DNA of 64,000 nucleotides, from contig JARKQJ010000115.1 of assembly GCA_029973955.1 (NCBI GenBank), positions 124,001 to 188,000 of the forward strand, in the 5' to 3' direction. Origin of the DNA: Paludibaculum sp. (GTDB lineage Bacteria; Acidobacteriota; Terriglobia; Bryobacterales; Bryobacteraceae). Positions 25,373 through 34,380 of the stretch are shown one piece after another. Both the position numbers and the translations under genes were made by a program. The first letter of the stretch is position 1; every line of letters begins with the position of its first letter. The notes below the pieces were generated by a model that saw only the letters and a program-made list of their open reading frames with translations, was not told the origin of the DNA and searched no databases.

Positions 25373-26476
25373 ATGCGTATCGGCATCACGTGTTACCCCA
25401 CTTACGGCGGCAGCGGCATTGTGGCCACCGAACTCGGAATGGAACTCGCCTCTCGGGGCCACGAAGTCCACTTCATCACGTACGCCAACCCCATCCGGCT
25501 CGACCCCGGCCTGCCCAGGATCTTCTACCACGAAGTGGAAGTCTCCACCTACCCGCTCTTCCAATACCCCCCCTATGATCTGGCGCTGGCCTCGCGCATG
25601 GCGGAGATTGCGGAGTGGCAGAAACTGGATCTGCTCCATGTCCACTACGCCATTCCGCATTCAGCGTCCGCGTTCCTGGCCCGGAACATCCTTCAGCCCA
25701 AGCGCCGGCTGCCGTACGTCACCACTTTGCACGGCACGGACATCACCCTGGTTGGCGCCGATCCCTCTTACCTGCCCATCACCCGCTTCTCCATCGAGCA
25801 ATCCGACGGCGTCACCGCCATCAGCGAACACCTGCGCCGCGAAACGCTGGAGGCGCTCGGGGTGCAGAGCGAAATCCGTGTCATCCATAACTTCGTGAAT
25901 TGCGATCTCTACCGTGTTCCGAAGACGCCGCACGAAGGGCGGCCGCGCCTGCTGCACATCTCGAACTTCCGCGAAGTAAAGCGCGTCACGGATTGTGTCG
26001 AAGTGCTGGCCCGCGTCCGGAAGCACGTGGACTGCGAACTCTGGATGGCGGGCGACGGCCCCGACCGCGGCGCCGCCGAACGCCTGGCCTTCGAACTCGG
26101 CGTGCACGACGATGTGCGCTTCCTGGGCAAGCAGAACCATATCGAGCGCCTCATTCCGCAATGCGATGTCCTGTTGCTGCCCAGCCGCATGGAGAGTTTC
26201 GGGCTGGCCGCGCTGGAGGCCATGGCCTGCGGGCTGATCCCCGTCTCCACCCGCGTCGGCGGGATTCCCGAACTCATCACGCACGGCCAGGACGGTTTCC
26301 TGGAGGCGGTGGGAGACACCGTTGCTCAGGCGGCACGCGTCACAGAGATCCTGAGTGACGAGAAGCTGCGCACCCGCATGAGGTGGGCCGCGCGCGATAC
26401 GGCTGAGGGCCGCTTCTGTTCTTCGAAGATCATTCCGCGCTACGAAGCCTACTACCGCGAAGTGGCCGGCCTGTAA
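25373..26476 (+). CDS. bshA: N-acetyl-alpha-D-glucosaminyl L-malate synthase BshA
   Basis: 367 residues, a GT4 glycosyltransferase with strong BshA signatures: IGITCYPTYGGSGIVATELG at the N-terminus, HVHYAIPHSASAFLA, LPYVTTLHGTDITLVG, HNFVNCDLY and the C-terminal GT4 motif PSRMESFGLAALEAMACG. BshA joins UDP-GlcNAc and L-malate, the first step of bacillithiol synthesis, in the cytosol. Bacillithiol occurs in Firmicutes, Deinococcus, Bacteroidetes and Acidobacteria. bshB and bshC are not adjacent, though a PIG-L deacetylase (BshB-type chemistry) is 6 kb upstream. Confidence 0.93.
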   Translation: MRIGITCYPTYGGSGIVATELGMELASRGHEVHFITYANPIRLDPGLPRIFYHEVEVSTYPLFQYPPYDLALASRMAEIAEWQKLDLLHVHYAIPHSASAFLARNILQPKRRLPYVTTLHGTDITLVGADPSYLPITRFSIEQSDGVTAISEHLRRETLEALGVQSEIRVIHNFVNCDLYRVPKTPHEGRPRLLHISNFREVKRVTDCVEVLARVRKHVDCELWMAGDGPDRGAAERLAFELGVHDDVRFLGKQNHIERLIPQCDVLLLPSRMESFGLAALEAMACGLIPVSTRVGGIPELITHGQDGFLEAVGDTVAQAARVTEILSDEKLRTRMRWAARDTAEGRFCSSKIIPRYEAYYREVAGL

Positions 26477-26582
26477 CACCGGGTCCACGGCCGCCTTCAG
26501 GCCGGAGGGAAACCGGTTCCACACCGTTACGAACTCCCCGCAACGCACCGCTCCAGGTGTATTTTCGAGTTGCAGGGAGCCG

Positions 26583-27017
26583 ATGATGAACCGACGAGAT
26601 CTCCTGAAGACCCCGCTATTCCTGGCCATGGCGAAGCCGTGCTGCGAACTGCCCGGCTTGCCGCCAACGGCCTATCTGAGGCAGGGTTCGACCCTGGCCA
26701 TCGACCTTCGCCAAGCCACGGCGCTGCAGAAGATGGGCGGCGCCGCCCGCATCCGCGACGAAGCGCTTCAACTTCATCTGGTGGTCGCCCAGACCGCTCC
26801 CGGCGTCTTCCATGCCTGGCACGGCGCCTGCACGCACGGAGGCGCTCCCCTGGCCTATGATGCCCGCCACGGCACCGCGCTCTGCAGCAGCGTGGGGCAC
26901 TCGGAGTTCGGCGCGCAAGGCGAAGTGGTGCGGGGGCCCGCTCCCAGGCCTGTCCAGGTCTTTCCCGTGAAGCGCACCGGAGAGACGCTCACCGTCGAAT
27001 TGGAGGCGGCCCGATGA
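26583..27017 (+). CDS. Tat-exported Rieske-type [2Fe-2S] protein with unusual cluster spacing
   Basis: 144 residues. The N-terminus MNRRDLLKTPLFLAMA is a short twin-arginine leader. The Rieske-like domain has the first ligand pair as Cys83-Thr-His85, then 15 residues, then Cys101. The canonical second pair is C-x2-H (CPxHG); here it reads C-SSVG-H (Cys101, His106), a C-x4-H spacing, followed by the usual downstream segment GEVVRGPAPRPVQVF. Either the cluster is bound in a non-standard way or the domain has lost it. Its stop overlaps the ATG of the SUMF1 gene. No terminal oxidase or dioxygenase partner is nearby. Confidence 0.75.
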   Translation: MMNRRDLLKTPLFLAMAKPCCELPGLPPTAYLRQGSTLAIDLRQATALQKMGGAARIRDEALQLHLVVAQTAPGVFHAWHGACTHGGAPLAYDARHGTALCSSVGHSEFGAQGEVVRGPAPRPVQVFPVKRTGETLTVELEAAR

Positions 27018-27715
27018 AACCGCTGCTCCTGCTCTGCTTTACGTTGCTCGCCGCGGCGAAAGACGGTGCCGATCGGCAAATACCCGCCGGCCGCTTCGAA
27101 CCGTTCGGAGCGAATGGCCGGGTGGTTGAGGTCGCGCGTCCGTTCCTTATGAACCGCACTGAGGTGACCTACGGCGAATTTCAGCGATTCGTTGCCGCCA
27201 CCGGCTACGTCACCTACGGCGAGCGCCCGGACCGCGCCCCCGGCTGGCAGAACCACACCTGGCGCGAACCCGGCTTCCCTGTCCACTCCAGCCAGCCCGT
27301 GGTCTGGGTCACCGCCGAAGACGGCGAAGCCTACTGCCGCTGGTCCGGAGGCCGCCTGCCGACAGAGATCGAATGGGAGTACGCCGCCCGCGCCGGTTCC
27401 GCCGCCCCGCATCACTTTGGAGAGACCGTGGATCCCCGCTACGTCTGGTACCGCGAGAACTCGGGCGGCAAGCTGCACAGGGTGGGCACGAAGCGGCCCA
27501 ACGCCTGGGGTCTCCATGACACGGAAGGCAGCGTCTGGGAGCTGGTGAAGGCCGATGGGAAGACGCCTGTCCTGCGAGGAGGCTCCTGGATGAACTGCCC
27601 GGCCATCTCCCCCTGGGCCAACGAAAAGCCGATCTACCGCCGTCCGCTGGCCGGCGCGCCAAACCACCGCGACAACGACATCGGCTTCCGCTGCGTGCGC
27701 GAAGCGGACCGCTGA
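27014..27715 (+). CDS. Secreted SUMF1/FGE-sulfatase domain protein
   Basis: 233 residues with a signal peptide (LLLLCFTLLAAA). The formylglycine-generating-enzyme-like fold is clear: MNRTEVTYGEFQRFVAATGY, VVWVTAEDGEAYCRWSGGRLPTEIEWEYAARAG, NAWGLHDTEGSVWEL, LRGGSW and DIGFRCVR. True FGE enzymes convert a sulfatase cysteine to formylglycine using a Cys-bound copper, but most bacterial members of this fold have other roles (for example EgtB-like or ligand-binding). No sulfatase gene is in the window. It is translationally coupled to the Rieske-like gene by ATGA, so they may act together. Confidence 0.85.
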   Translation: MKPLLLLCFTLLAAAKDGADRQIPAGRFEPFGANGRVVEVARPFLMNRTEVTYGEFQRFVAATGYVTYGERPDRAPGWQNHTWREPGFPVHSSQPVVWVTAEDGEAYCRWSGGRLPTEIEWEYAARAGSAAPHHFGETVDPRYVWYRENSGGKLHRVGTKRPNAWGLHDTEGSVWELVKADGKTPVLRGGSWMNCPAISPWANEKPIYRRPLAGAPNHRDNDIGFRCVREADR

Positions 27716-27736
27716 ACCGCGGCGGCGCGGCCCGCG

Positions 27737-29683
27737 CTACGCCCCGTGCGCGTCTTCGAGATACGTGTAGCCGTACAGCCCTTCTTCGTAGAACTTCAGC
27801 AGCCGGCCGGACTCGCCGTACCCGATCTTGCCTTCCATCACGGCCCCTTCCACGTCGCGCCGGAACTGCTCCAGGAGGGTACCGGCGGAGAACTGCACGT
27901 ACGCCAGAACCTCTTTGACCGAATCCCCCCGGATCACTGCTTCCAGGACCGGCTTGTTCTCTGCGTTCACGCGGACGTGCACCGCGTGCGTGTCGCCGAA
28001 CAGGTTGTGCAGGTCGCCCAGAATCTCCTGATATGCGCCCACCAGGAAGGCGCCCAGGTAGTAGGGATCGCCGTTGAAGGCGTGCAGCGGCAGAGTCTTC
28101 TTCACATCGCGGCGGTCGATGAACTGGTCCACCTTGCCGTCGCTGTCGCAGGAGATGTCGCCGAGCACGGCGCTGCGGCCCGGCTGCTGCTCCAACCGGT
28201 GGATGGGCATGATGGGGAAGAGCTGCTTCACCGCCCAGCTATCCGGCATGCTCTGGAACAGGGAGAAGTTGCAGAAATAGGTGTCCGACAACATCCCTTC
28301 CAGCCCTTCCAGCTCTTCCGGGAAGACGTCGAGCTGCTTGGCCATGGCCAGGATACGGCGGCAGATGAGCCAGTACAGGTTTTCGGCCGTGCAGCGCTGC
28401 TTCAGCGGCAGGTAGCCCAGCGAGAAGAGATTAAGCGCGGAGTCCAGCGCCTGCTGCGCGTCGTGGAAGCTCTCCAGCAGGTTCTTCGAACTCATCCCTT
28501 TATAGGTTTCGAGCAGGTCGATGAGCGGCTGCTCCACGTCATCGCCCAGTTCGCCGGGCACTTCCTCTTCGCCATAGCCGGAGACGCCGAGCACGTTGAA
28601 CACCAGCGCGCTGTGATAAGCCGCGATGGCGCGGCCGCTCTCGCTGACGATGGTCGGGTGCGCCACCTCGGCCTCGTCGCAGACGTTTTGCACGTGGTGG
28701 ACGATGTCGTTGGCATACTCCTGCAGCGAGTAGTTCACGCTCGATTCAAAGTCTGTCTGCGAACCGTCGTAATCGATGCCCAGTCCGCCGCCGACATCCA
28801 GAAACTCGAGCCCCGCGCCCTGCTTCTTCAGGTCCACATAGACACGGGCGGCCTCGATGACCGCGCCCTTGATGGGGCGGATGTTGGTGATCTGCGAGCC
28901 CAGGTGGAAGTGCAGCAGCTTGAGGCAATCTTCCATGCCGGCAGCCTTGAGCGTCTCCACTGCCCGCACGGCCTCCGTCACGGTGAGGCCGAATTTCGAG
29001 CGGTAGCCGCCCGACGACTTCCAGCGTCCGGAGCCGCGGCTGGCCAGCTTCACGCGCAGCCCGATGGTGGGACGCACGCCTACCATCTCGGCCTTGCGGA
29101 TGATCAGTTCCAGTTCCGTGAACTTCTCCACAACGGGCGTGATGTCGCGGCCAATCTTCTTGGCCAGCATGCACATCTCGATGTACTCGTCGTCCTTGAA
29201 GCCGTTGCAGATGATCGGTGTGGAGTTGTCGGCGATGGCGACCACGGCCAACAGTTCCGGTTTCGAGCCGGCCTCCAGTCCGAAGCCGTATTCACGTCCG
29301 AACCGGTTGATCTCCTCCACCACTTGCCGCTGCTGGTTCACCTTGATGGGGTAGACGCAGCGGTACGAACCTTTGTAGCCGTGCTCCGCGATGGCTGCCA
29401 CGAAGACGTCGCGCAGTTCCTTCAACTGGTTTCCGAGGATCTCCGGAAAGCGCAGCAGAATGGGAGGATCGATCCCGCGCAGCACCAGCGTATCCACCAG
29501 GCCTTTCAGGTCTACAAACCGGTGAGGCTCCCGCGTCGGGTGCACCAGGACGTGCCCGTCGTTGCTGATCGAGAAGTAGCCCTTACCCCAGCGGTCGATG
29601 TCATAGAGTTCCTTGGCGTCAACGACGGTCCAGCGGTCGGACGGTTCCCACACAGGTGGAGTGTCGGGCAGTTTCAGATTCAA
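27737..29683 (-). CDS. speA: Biosynthetic arginine decarboxylase SpeA
   Basis: 648 residues, the usual length for SpeA. WGKGYFSISNDGHVLVHP at the start, the PLP-lysine segment YPIKVNQQRQVVEEI, HFHLGSQITNIRPIKGAV, FLDVGGGLGIDYDGSQTDFESSVNYSLQEYANDIV and SESGRAIAAYHS are diagnostic. The enzyme makes agmatine from arginine, the first step of the agmatine route to putrescine and spermidine. The best start in the frame is a TTG at 29683, with GGGGAGG about 14 bases upstream; a GTG ten codons in is an alternative. No speB/aguA neighbour is seen. Confidence 0.95.
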   Translation of the reverse strand: MNLKLPDTPPVWEPSDRWTVVDAKELYDIDRWGKGYFSISNDGHVLVHPTREPHRFVDLKGLVDTLVLRGIDPPILLRFPEILGNQLKELRDVFVAAIAEHGYKGSYRCVYPIKVNQQRQVVEEINRFGREYGFGLEAGSKPELLAVVAIADNSTPIICNGFKDDEYIEMCMLAKKIGRDITPVVEKFTELELIIRKAEMVGVRPTIGLRVKLASRGSGRWKSSGGYRSKFGLTVTEAVRAVETLKAAGMEDCLKLLHFHLGSQITNIRPIKGAVIEAARVYVDLKKQGAGLEFLDVGGGLGIDYDGSQTDFESSVNYSLQEYANDIVHHVQNVCDEAEVAHPTIVSESGRAIAAYHSALVFNVLGVSGYGEEEVPGELGDDVEQPLIDLLETYKGMSSKNLLESFHDAQQALDSALNLFSLGYLPLKQRCTAENLYWLICRRILAMAKQLDVFPEELEGLEGMLSDTYFCNFSLFQSMPDSWAVKQLFPIMPIHRLEQQPGRSAVLGDISCDSDGKVDQFIDRRDVKKTLPLHAFNGDPYYLGAFLVGAYQEILGDLHNLFGDTHAVHVRVNAENKPVLEAVIRGDSVKEVLAYVQFSAGTLLEQFRRDVEGAVMEGKIGYGESGRLLKFYEEGLYGYTYLEDAHGA

Positions 29684-29751
29684 TTCAGGTTCGCGAGCCT
29701 CCCCAATCTAACAGTGTGAATAAGATTGAACTAGGGGGCAACTGTAATTTG

Positions 29752-30153
29752 ATGGCAGCTCTCCGGCTGTTGCGAATCTTAACAGTGGCCGGGATGGCGG
29801 CGCAGGCGCAAACCGCCATTCTCGAGTGCATCTCCGGCGCCCAGGTGGAAGGCCGCATGCGGCTCATTTTTCGCGTGCCCGGCGCGGGACTTCCCAAAGT
29901 GGAGCGCGCCACTCTGTTCCTCCATCTCGATTCAGACCCGCCGCCGAAGCCGATGAAACTGAATGGACGGCACGCCGCCCCGGCAGCCCAGGAGAAGGGC
30001 TGGATGGCGGTGACCGTGCCCGTGAAGGAAGCGCTCAAGCCGATACGCCTCGAAACCGGCGGCGCCGTCTTCCATAGTTGTTCCGATCGTGACAACGCTC
30101 CTTACCTGGTGGTCGAGCAGACCTCCACCCCGCGAGGCAGGCAAGATCAGTAA
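29752..30153 (+). CDS. Small secreted protein, possibly DNRLRE-like beta domain
   Basis: 133 residues from ATG 29752, with GGGGGCAAC about ten bases upstream. Residues 1-20 form a signal peptide (LLRILTVAGMAAQAQ). The rest contains MRLIFRVPGAGLPKVERATLFLHL and later GWMAVTVPVKEAL, which resembles DNRLRE/disaggregatase-type beta domains where a rigid-body stabilising strand is followed by ATLxL. The match is weak and the protein is short. It is divergent from speA and lies 9 bp before the SDR gene, so it may be co-transcribed with it. Confidence 0.5.
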   Translation: MAALRLLRILTVAGMAAQAQTAILECISGAQVEGRMRLIFRVPGAGLPKVERATLFLHLDSDPPPKPMKLNGRHAAPAAQEKGWMAVTVPVKEALKPIRLETGGAVFHSCSDRDNAPYLVVEQTSTPRGRQDQ

Positions 30154-30162
30154 GATCTCTCT

Positions 30163-30936
30163 ATGACCGTTCTTCCCCTCCAGAAGAAGATCGCCCTTGT
30201 CACCGGCGCCAGCAAGGGTGTCGGCAAGGGCATCGCCCTGGAACTGGCCAGCCAGGGCGCCGACGTGGCCGTCAATTACAACAGCGACGCCGCGGGCGCC
30301 GCCGCCACCGTCGAAGCCATCCACGCCATGGGCCGCCGCGCCATCGCCGTGCAGGGCAATGTGGGCAGGAAGACCGACGTGGACGCCATGTTCGACCGCG
30401 TCCTTGCTGAATTCGGCCGCCTGGATATCCTGGTGAACAATGCCGGCATCCAGACCTGGAAGCCGCTCCTCGAACTGGAAGAAGCAGAGTGGGACCGGGT
30501 GATCTCCGTGAATCTCAAAGGCTGCTTCCTCTGCACCCAGCGCGCTGCCCGGGCCATGAAGGAGGCCGGCGCGGGTTCCATCATCAACATCGGCTCCGGC
30601 TGCAACAAGTGGGCGTTCCCGAACCTCGTCGATTACACCGCTTCCAAAGGCGGCATGGAGCAGTTCACCAAGGTGGCCGCCGTGGAACTTGGCCCCCTGG
30701 GCATTCGCGTGAACTGCGTGGCCCCGGGCGCCATAGAAATCGAGCGGACGCAGAATGAAGTCGGGGACTACGCCGGCACCTGGTCCAAGCTCACGCCACG
30801 GCGCCGAGTCGGCCTGCCGGCTGACGTGGCACACGCCGTGGCGTTCCTCTGCGAGGACAGGACCGACTTCATCACCGGTCAAACCATCTGGGTGGACGGC
30901 GGCCTCTTCACTCGCCCCGCCTGGCCGTACGAGTAG
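30163..30936 (+). CDS. Short-chain dehydrogenase/reductase (classical, glucose/3-ketoacyl type)
   Basis: 257 residues. The cofactor motif [10 protein letters not shown] (14-23), NNAG (92-95), catalytic Ser145, Tyr158 and Lys162 (YTASK), and the C-terminal [11 protein letters not shown] complete a classical SDR. It uses NAD(H) or NADP(H) to interconvert a hydroxyl and a ketone; SDRs of this kind include glucose 1-dehydrogenase and 3-oxoacyl-ACP reductase-like enzymes. The substrate cannot be told. Its 3' end overlaps the convergent secreted deacetylase-like gene by 29 bp. Confidence 0.9.
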   Translation: MTVLPLQKKIALVTGASKGVGKGIALELASQGADVAVNYNSDAAGAAATVEAIHAMGRRAIAVQGNVGRKTDVDAMFDRVLAEFGRLDILVNNAGIQTWKPLLELEEAEWDRVISVNLKGCFLCTQRAARAMKEAGAGSIINIGSGCNKWAFPNLVDYTASKGGMEQFTKVAAVELGPLGIRVNCVAPGAIEIERTQNEVGDYAGTWSKLTPRRRVGLPADVAHAVAFLCEDRTDFITGQTIWVDGGLFTRPAWPYE

Positions 30937-32299
30937 CCGCGATCCGCGCCGGCTTCAAGGTCCAGGCCTGCAGCCGCGCCATCTCCAGCAGTGATTCCGG
31001 AGCGAACCCTTCGGGGTGGATGAGCCAGTTGTAGAGGCGGGCCGCATCCTTGCCGATGTGCCGTTCGAACTCCAACCGGCCCGCGCGCACTTGCACGTCT
31101 CCGGAGCCGGTGTCGGCGGCCAGCGTGGCCGCGAAGTCCGGCAGGGATACGGCCTGGGCGCCCGTCCAGATCTGATCCGGCAGCCGGCCATTCTTTCGCA
31201 CGAACGCCGCCGCGTCCGCCTTGGCGCGTTCGAAGACGGCTCGCGGAATTTCCGCGCGCGTGTCGGTGGTCGCCACGCGCCGCAGCGGCCCGTCCACGTG
31301 TTGCGGAGGCAGGCCCAGCAGAGTCAGTAATTGATCGGCCGCCGAGAATCCATCGCGCGTGTCGAGACTCTCGGCCAATCGCCGTGCCGTCGCCAAAGGC
31401 GCAGCCTGGTCGCGCGGCTCGAATAGGGAAGGCAACTCCCGCGCCGTCACAATCCGGATACCCGGTGTCGCCCGCACATGATCCACAAACTCGAAGAAGA
31501 TCCTGTAGGCCTGCCTCCGGGACTCACTCGTCCGGAGCGGCGGCCTCTGCCACGCACTTCGTTCCGGGTTGGCGCCATGCGCGAAGTTCACCGCATCCCA
31601 GAATTTCGTGGCCGCCCATTCCGTGGGGTGATAGTAGGTCTGCACCACCCCTTCCTGCTGGCGCGCTGAAGCAACCGCCGCGTCAAATCTGTGCTTGGCG
31701 TCTTCCAGTTTCGAGGGGTCGTCCAATCCGGCTCTCACGGTATGCTGGCCGAGATTGAACACATACAGCATCCCTCCGAACCAGAACGGTTGCTGGTTCA
31801 ATCCCACCTGTCCCCCGTCGTCCATGTAGACCCGCACACCCCATTCGCGCAGCGCCAGATTCGCCTGCGGTCCCCACGAACTGCCGGGCTGCCCGAAGCA
31901 ACTCGGCGTCACACCGAAGATCCGCTCCACGTCGTCAAAGCCCGCCCGTTCCCGCCGTGCAAACTCAGCGGCGCCATCCAGCAGCCCCATCTGCGAAAGG
32001 TACTCCGCCGGCGCCGGATGCACGCTGTGGAAGTTGGTGTGATACCCGATGTCGTGCGCCGCCAGGGCGCGCAGCACGTCGGTGCGGCCGCGCTGTTCCA
32101 GTACACGCGCCTTCTCGCCCACTACCTTGAAAGTCGCCCGAATCCCGCGTTGCGAAAGCCCGCGCGCCAGTTCCAGCGCCGCATCGTCCGACGTGGGCTC
32201 CACGAAGTCCTCCGTGTCGAACCAAAGCAGCCAGTAGACCGGCTTCTGAGCCGAAGCCATCAAGCCAAGAGAGACGAGGAGAGCCAGCAGTCGCAGCAT
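30908..32299 (-). CDS. Secreted polysaccharide-deacetylase-fold protein
   Basis: 463 residues with a signal peptide ([15 protein letters not shown]). The first half resembles the NodB barrel: [15 protein letters not shown] supplies the metal-binding acids (FDTED in place of TFDDG), [14 protein letters not shown] the next strand, and [11 protein letters not shown] the HxxxH pair. The second half ([20 protein letters not shown] ... [11 protein letters not shown] ... [31 protein letters not shown]) is an extra domain I do not recognise. The likely activity is deacetylation or another metal-dependent hydrolysis of a carbohydrate, but the unusual motif 1 leaves this open. Confidence 0.65.
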   Translation of the reverse strand: MLRLLALLVSLGLMASAQKPVYWLLWFDTEDFVEPTSDDAALELARGLSQRGIRATFKVVGEKARVLEQRGRTDVLRALAAHDIGYHTNFHSVHPAPAEYLSQMGLLDGAAEFARRERAGFDDVERIFGVTPSCFGQPGSSWGPQANLALREWGVRVYMDDGGQVGLNQQPFWFGGMLYVFNLGQHTVRAGLDDPSKLEDAKHRFDAAVASARQQEGVVQTYYHPTEWAATKFWDAVNFAHGANPERSAWQRPPLRTSESRRQAYRIFFEFVDHVRATPGIRIVTARELPSLFEPRDQAAPLATARRLAESLDTRDGFSAADQLLTLLGLPPQHVDGPLRRVATTDTRAEIPRAVFERAKADAAAFVRKNGRLPDQIWTGAQAVSLPDFAATLAADTGSGDVQVRAGRLEFERHIGKDAARLYNWLIHPEGFAPESLLEMARLQAWTLKPARIAATRTARRGE

Positions 32300-32378
32300 C
32301 TCCCCATTCTATTGGGGCTGAGCCCACCAGGCGAGTTTCGCGAAGCCGGGGCCTTCTTTGCCGATCTGTTAGGATGTG

Positions 32379-33503
32379 ATGCAGGCAAGTGACACCCAGC
32401 TAACGCTCGGCCTATTCTCCATGGCAACCGCTGCCCGAATCCACCCCATCGCAATCCCTGAGGCGCTGCCGCAGGGTGTCTCCGCTTTCCCTCAATTGCG
32501 CTACATGGGAAGCAAGCACCGCCTTCTTCCGTGGATTCATTCGGCCCTGCAAGGGCTCAGCTTTCGATCCGCGTTGGACCTCTTCTCCGGCAGTGGTTGT
32601 GTTGCTTACTTATTGAAAAGAATGGGGAAGGAGGTTGTGGCGAACGATTTCCTCGAGTTCACCCACCTCATTTCGAAGGCAACCGTGGAGAACTCGACCG
32701 CTTGCCTCACCCCGCAGGATCTTGATCTGCTGACACACCCAAATCGCACGCGGAGGAAGTTCGTTGAGCGGACCTTCTCCGGGGTCTTCTTCGATCCGGA
32801 GTCTTTGAGATTCCTGGATAACTTGTGGGCAAACCTGGGGGAGCTGAGCTCTGACTACAAGCGGGCCCTTGCTTTGGCCGCGGCTTTCCGCGCTTGCGTC
32901 AAGAAGCAGCCCAGAGGAGTCTTCACTGTAACCGGTAATCCTCTCAGGTACGACGATGGACGCCGCGATCTCCACATGCCCCTCCGGGATCTCTTTTTGG
33001 AATCCGCGGCCGCCTACAATGCCGTGGTCTTTGACAACGGTTGCGTCAATCGCGCCACCCGGCTAGACGCCTTCGAGGTGGACCCTGCCGGGTTTGACCT
33101 CGTCTATATGGATCCGCCCTACGTCCCGCGCGCGGACGACAATTGCTACGTGAAGCGCTATCACTTCCTGGAGGGGCTCGCTTCTTATTGGCAGGCGCCA
33201 GGAACGGAGATCCTCGTCGATACCGCCTCCCGGAAGATCGCCAAGCGCTTCACCCCGTTTTCCTATCGCAAGACGGCTGCCGATGCGTTCTCGCGGATCT
33301 TCAAGCAATTCCGCAAGAGCACCTTGGTGCTGTCTTACTCCTCGAACGGGTACCCGGATCTCGAAGTTCTGGTTCACCTCATGCGCCAGCACAAGAGCAC
33401 AGTCACAGTTCACGAAAGACCACACCGCTATCATTTCGGTACACATGACAAGGTCGCGAAGGATCGAGCCTCGGTGCGGGAATATCTGATTATCGGAAGC
33501 TGA
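32379..33503 (+). CDS. DNA adenine N6-methyltransferase, D12/Dam class, of a type II R-M system
   Basis: 374 residues from ATG 32379 with AGGA upstream. RYMGSKHRLLPWI is the N-terminal motif X, LDLFSGSGCVAYLLK (67-75) is the SAM-binding motif I, VVANDFLEF follows as the adenosine acidic motif, and DPPY at 245-248 is the catalytic motif IV. The order X-I-IV is that of alpha-class (Dam-like) enzymes, many of which methylate GATC, although specificity cannot be read here. The nuclease gene begins one base after its stop. The codon use is less G/C-rich at third positions than in neighbours, pointing to horizontal gain. Confidence 0.9.
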   Translation: MQASDTQLTLGLFSMATAARIHPIAIPEALPQGVSAFPQLRYMGSKHRLLPWIHSALQGLSFRSALDLFSGSGCVAYLLKRMGKEVVANDFLEFTHLISKATVENSTACLTPQDLDLLTHPNRTRRKFVERTFSGVFFDPESLRFLDNLWANLGELSSDYKRALALAAAFRACVKKQPRGVFTVTGNPLRYDDGRRDLHMPLRDLFLESAAAYNAVVFDNGCVNRATRLDAFEVDPAGFDLVYMDPPYVPRADDNCYVKRYHFLEGLASYWQAPGTEILVDTASRKIAKRFTPFSYRKTAADAFSRIFKQFRKSTLVLSYSSNGYPDLEVLVHLMRQHKSTVTVHERPHRYHFGTHDKVAKDRASVREYLIIGS

Positions 33504-33504
33504 C

Positions 33505-34377
33505 ATGCAATTCACGCACGTATCGCTCGAGCAGATCCTGGGCGAGATTTCGGAACTCCCTGCCGGCTGGCTCGATGATTCGGGCCTCGAGGTGCTGCAC
33601 GCAGTGCAAGTCGGCCTTGACCGGCTACAAGAAACTGACCCTGCGCAAATCAGCCTGGATGTCGTCCGAGACTGCCTCCGGACCATTCCTCGTTTCCTGG
33701 ACGTGTGCCGCCTGGTGATGAGTCTGAGCCAGGATGCGCTCACCACCGTCATCTCCGAACAACTGAACCAGCGCGGTCGTGCCCGCTGCACGTGGAAGCA
33801 ACTCTCAGCCATGGCGAGCACAGACGCCGCTCTGCTTGCTGACCTGCTGGTCTCCGCGGGACTTCTGGACGAACTGATTCGGCATTTGAGACGAGAGTGG
33901 ACGCTAAAGGACGTACTCGAGGACCGGTTCCGCCTCGGACGCGGGCGCGCCATCGCAGGAATCCAGCGTGGCGGTGCATTGGAGCGAAGTGTTCGCTCCA
34001 TTCTGGAGTTGCCCCAGGAGGCGTCCGTGCCCTTCAGCGCCAACTGCAACTACACGGGCTTTCAGGGCCGTGCCGCTAAGTGCGATTTTGCTGTTCCCTC
34101 CAAGGATGGCCCGAAGATCGTCATCGAATGTAAGGGGTTCGAAGCTACGGGCAGCAAACTGACGGACGTTCTTGGAGATGTGCGCAAGATTATTGAGGCC
34201 AAGGCTCCGCACACTTATTTCTTTCTGGTGACTGATGGACGCGGGTGGCATCGCAGATGCAGCGACCTTCAGAAGTTGGTCCAGTTCCACCAGGACGGCC
34301 AGATCGACATGATCTACACCAGCGCGAGGCTGGGCGAATTGGGTGCGGCCGTCCGGCAGATTCTCAGGCTCGAGTAG
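33505..34377 (+). CDS. Type II restriction endonuclease, PD-(D/E)XK, DpnII-like
   Basis: 290 residues. The catalytic core is in the C-terminal half: KCDFAVPSKDGPKIVIECK provides Asp194, Glu208 and Lys210 of the PD-(D/E)XK motif, and GFEATGSKLTDVLGDVRKII resembles the SKLTDVxGD region found after the catalytic lysine in DpnII-like nucleases. The N-terminal 150 residues are helical, with a predicted winged-helix-like segment (TWKQLSAMASTDAALLADLLVSAGLLDELIRHL) that may help read the site. It is placed directly after the Dam-class methylase, forming a type II R-M pair without a visible C-protein regulator. The cleavage site is not known. Confidence 0.82.
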   Translation: MQFTHVSLEQILGEISELPAGWLDDSGLEVLHAVQVGLDRLQETDPAQISLDVVRDCLRTIPRFLDVCRLVMSLSQDALTTVISEQLNQRGRARCTWKQLSAMASTDAALLADLLVSAGLLDELIRHLRREWTLKDVLEDRFRLGRGRAIAGIQRGGALERSVRSILELPQEASVPFSANCNYTGFQGRAAKCDFAVPSKDGPKIVIECKGFEATGSKLTDVLGDVRKIIEAKAPHTYFFLVTDGRGWHRRCSDLQKLVQFHQDGQIDMIYTSARLGELGAAVRQILRLE

Positions 34378-34380
34378 TTG

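Noticed and set aside
26477..26582. Possible small RNA or terminator between bshA and the Rieske-like gene
   Set aside because: Short GC-rich pairings are present but no stem followed by a T-tract.
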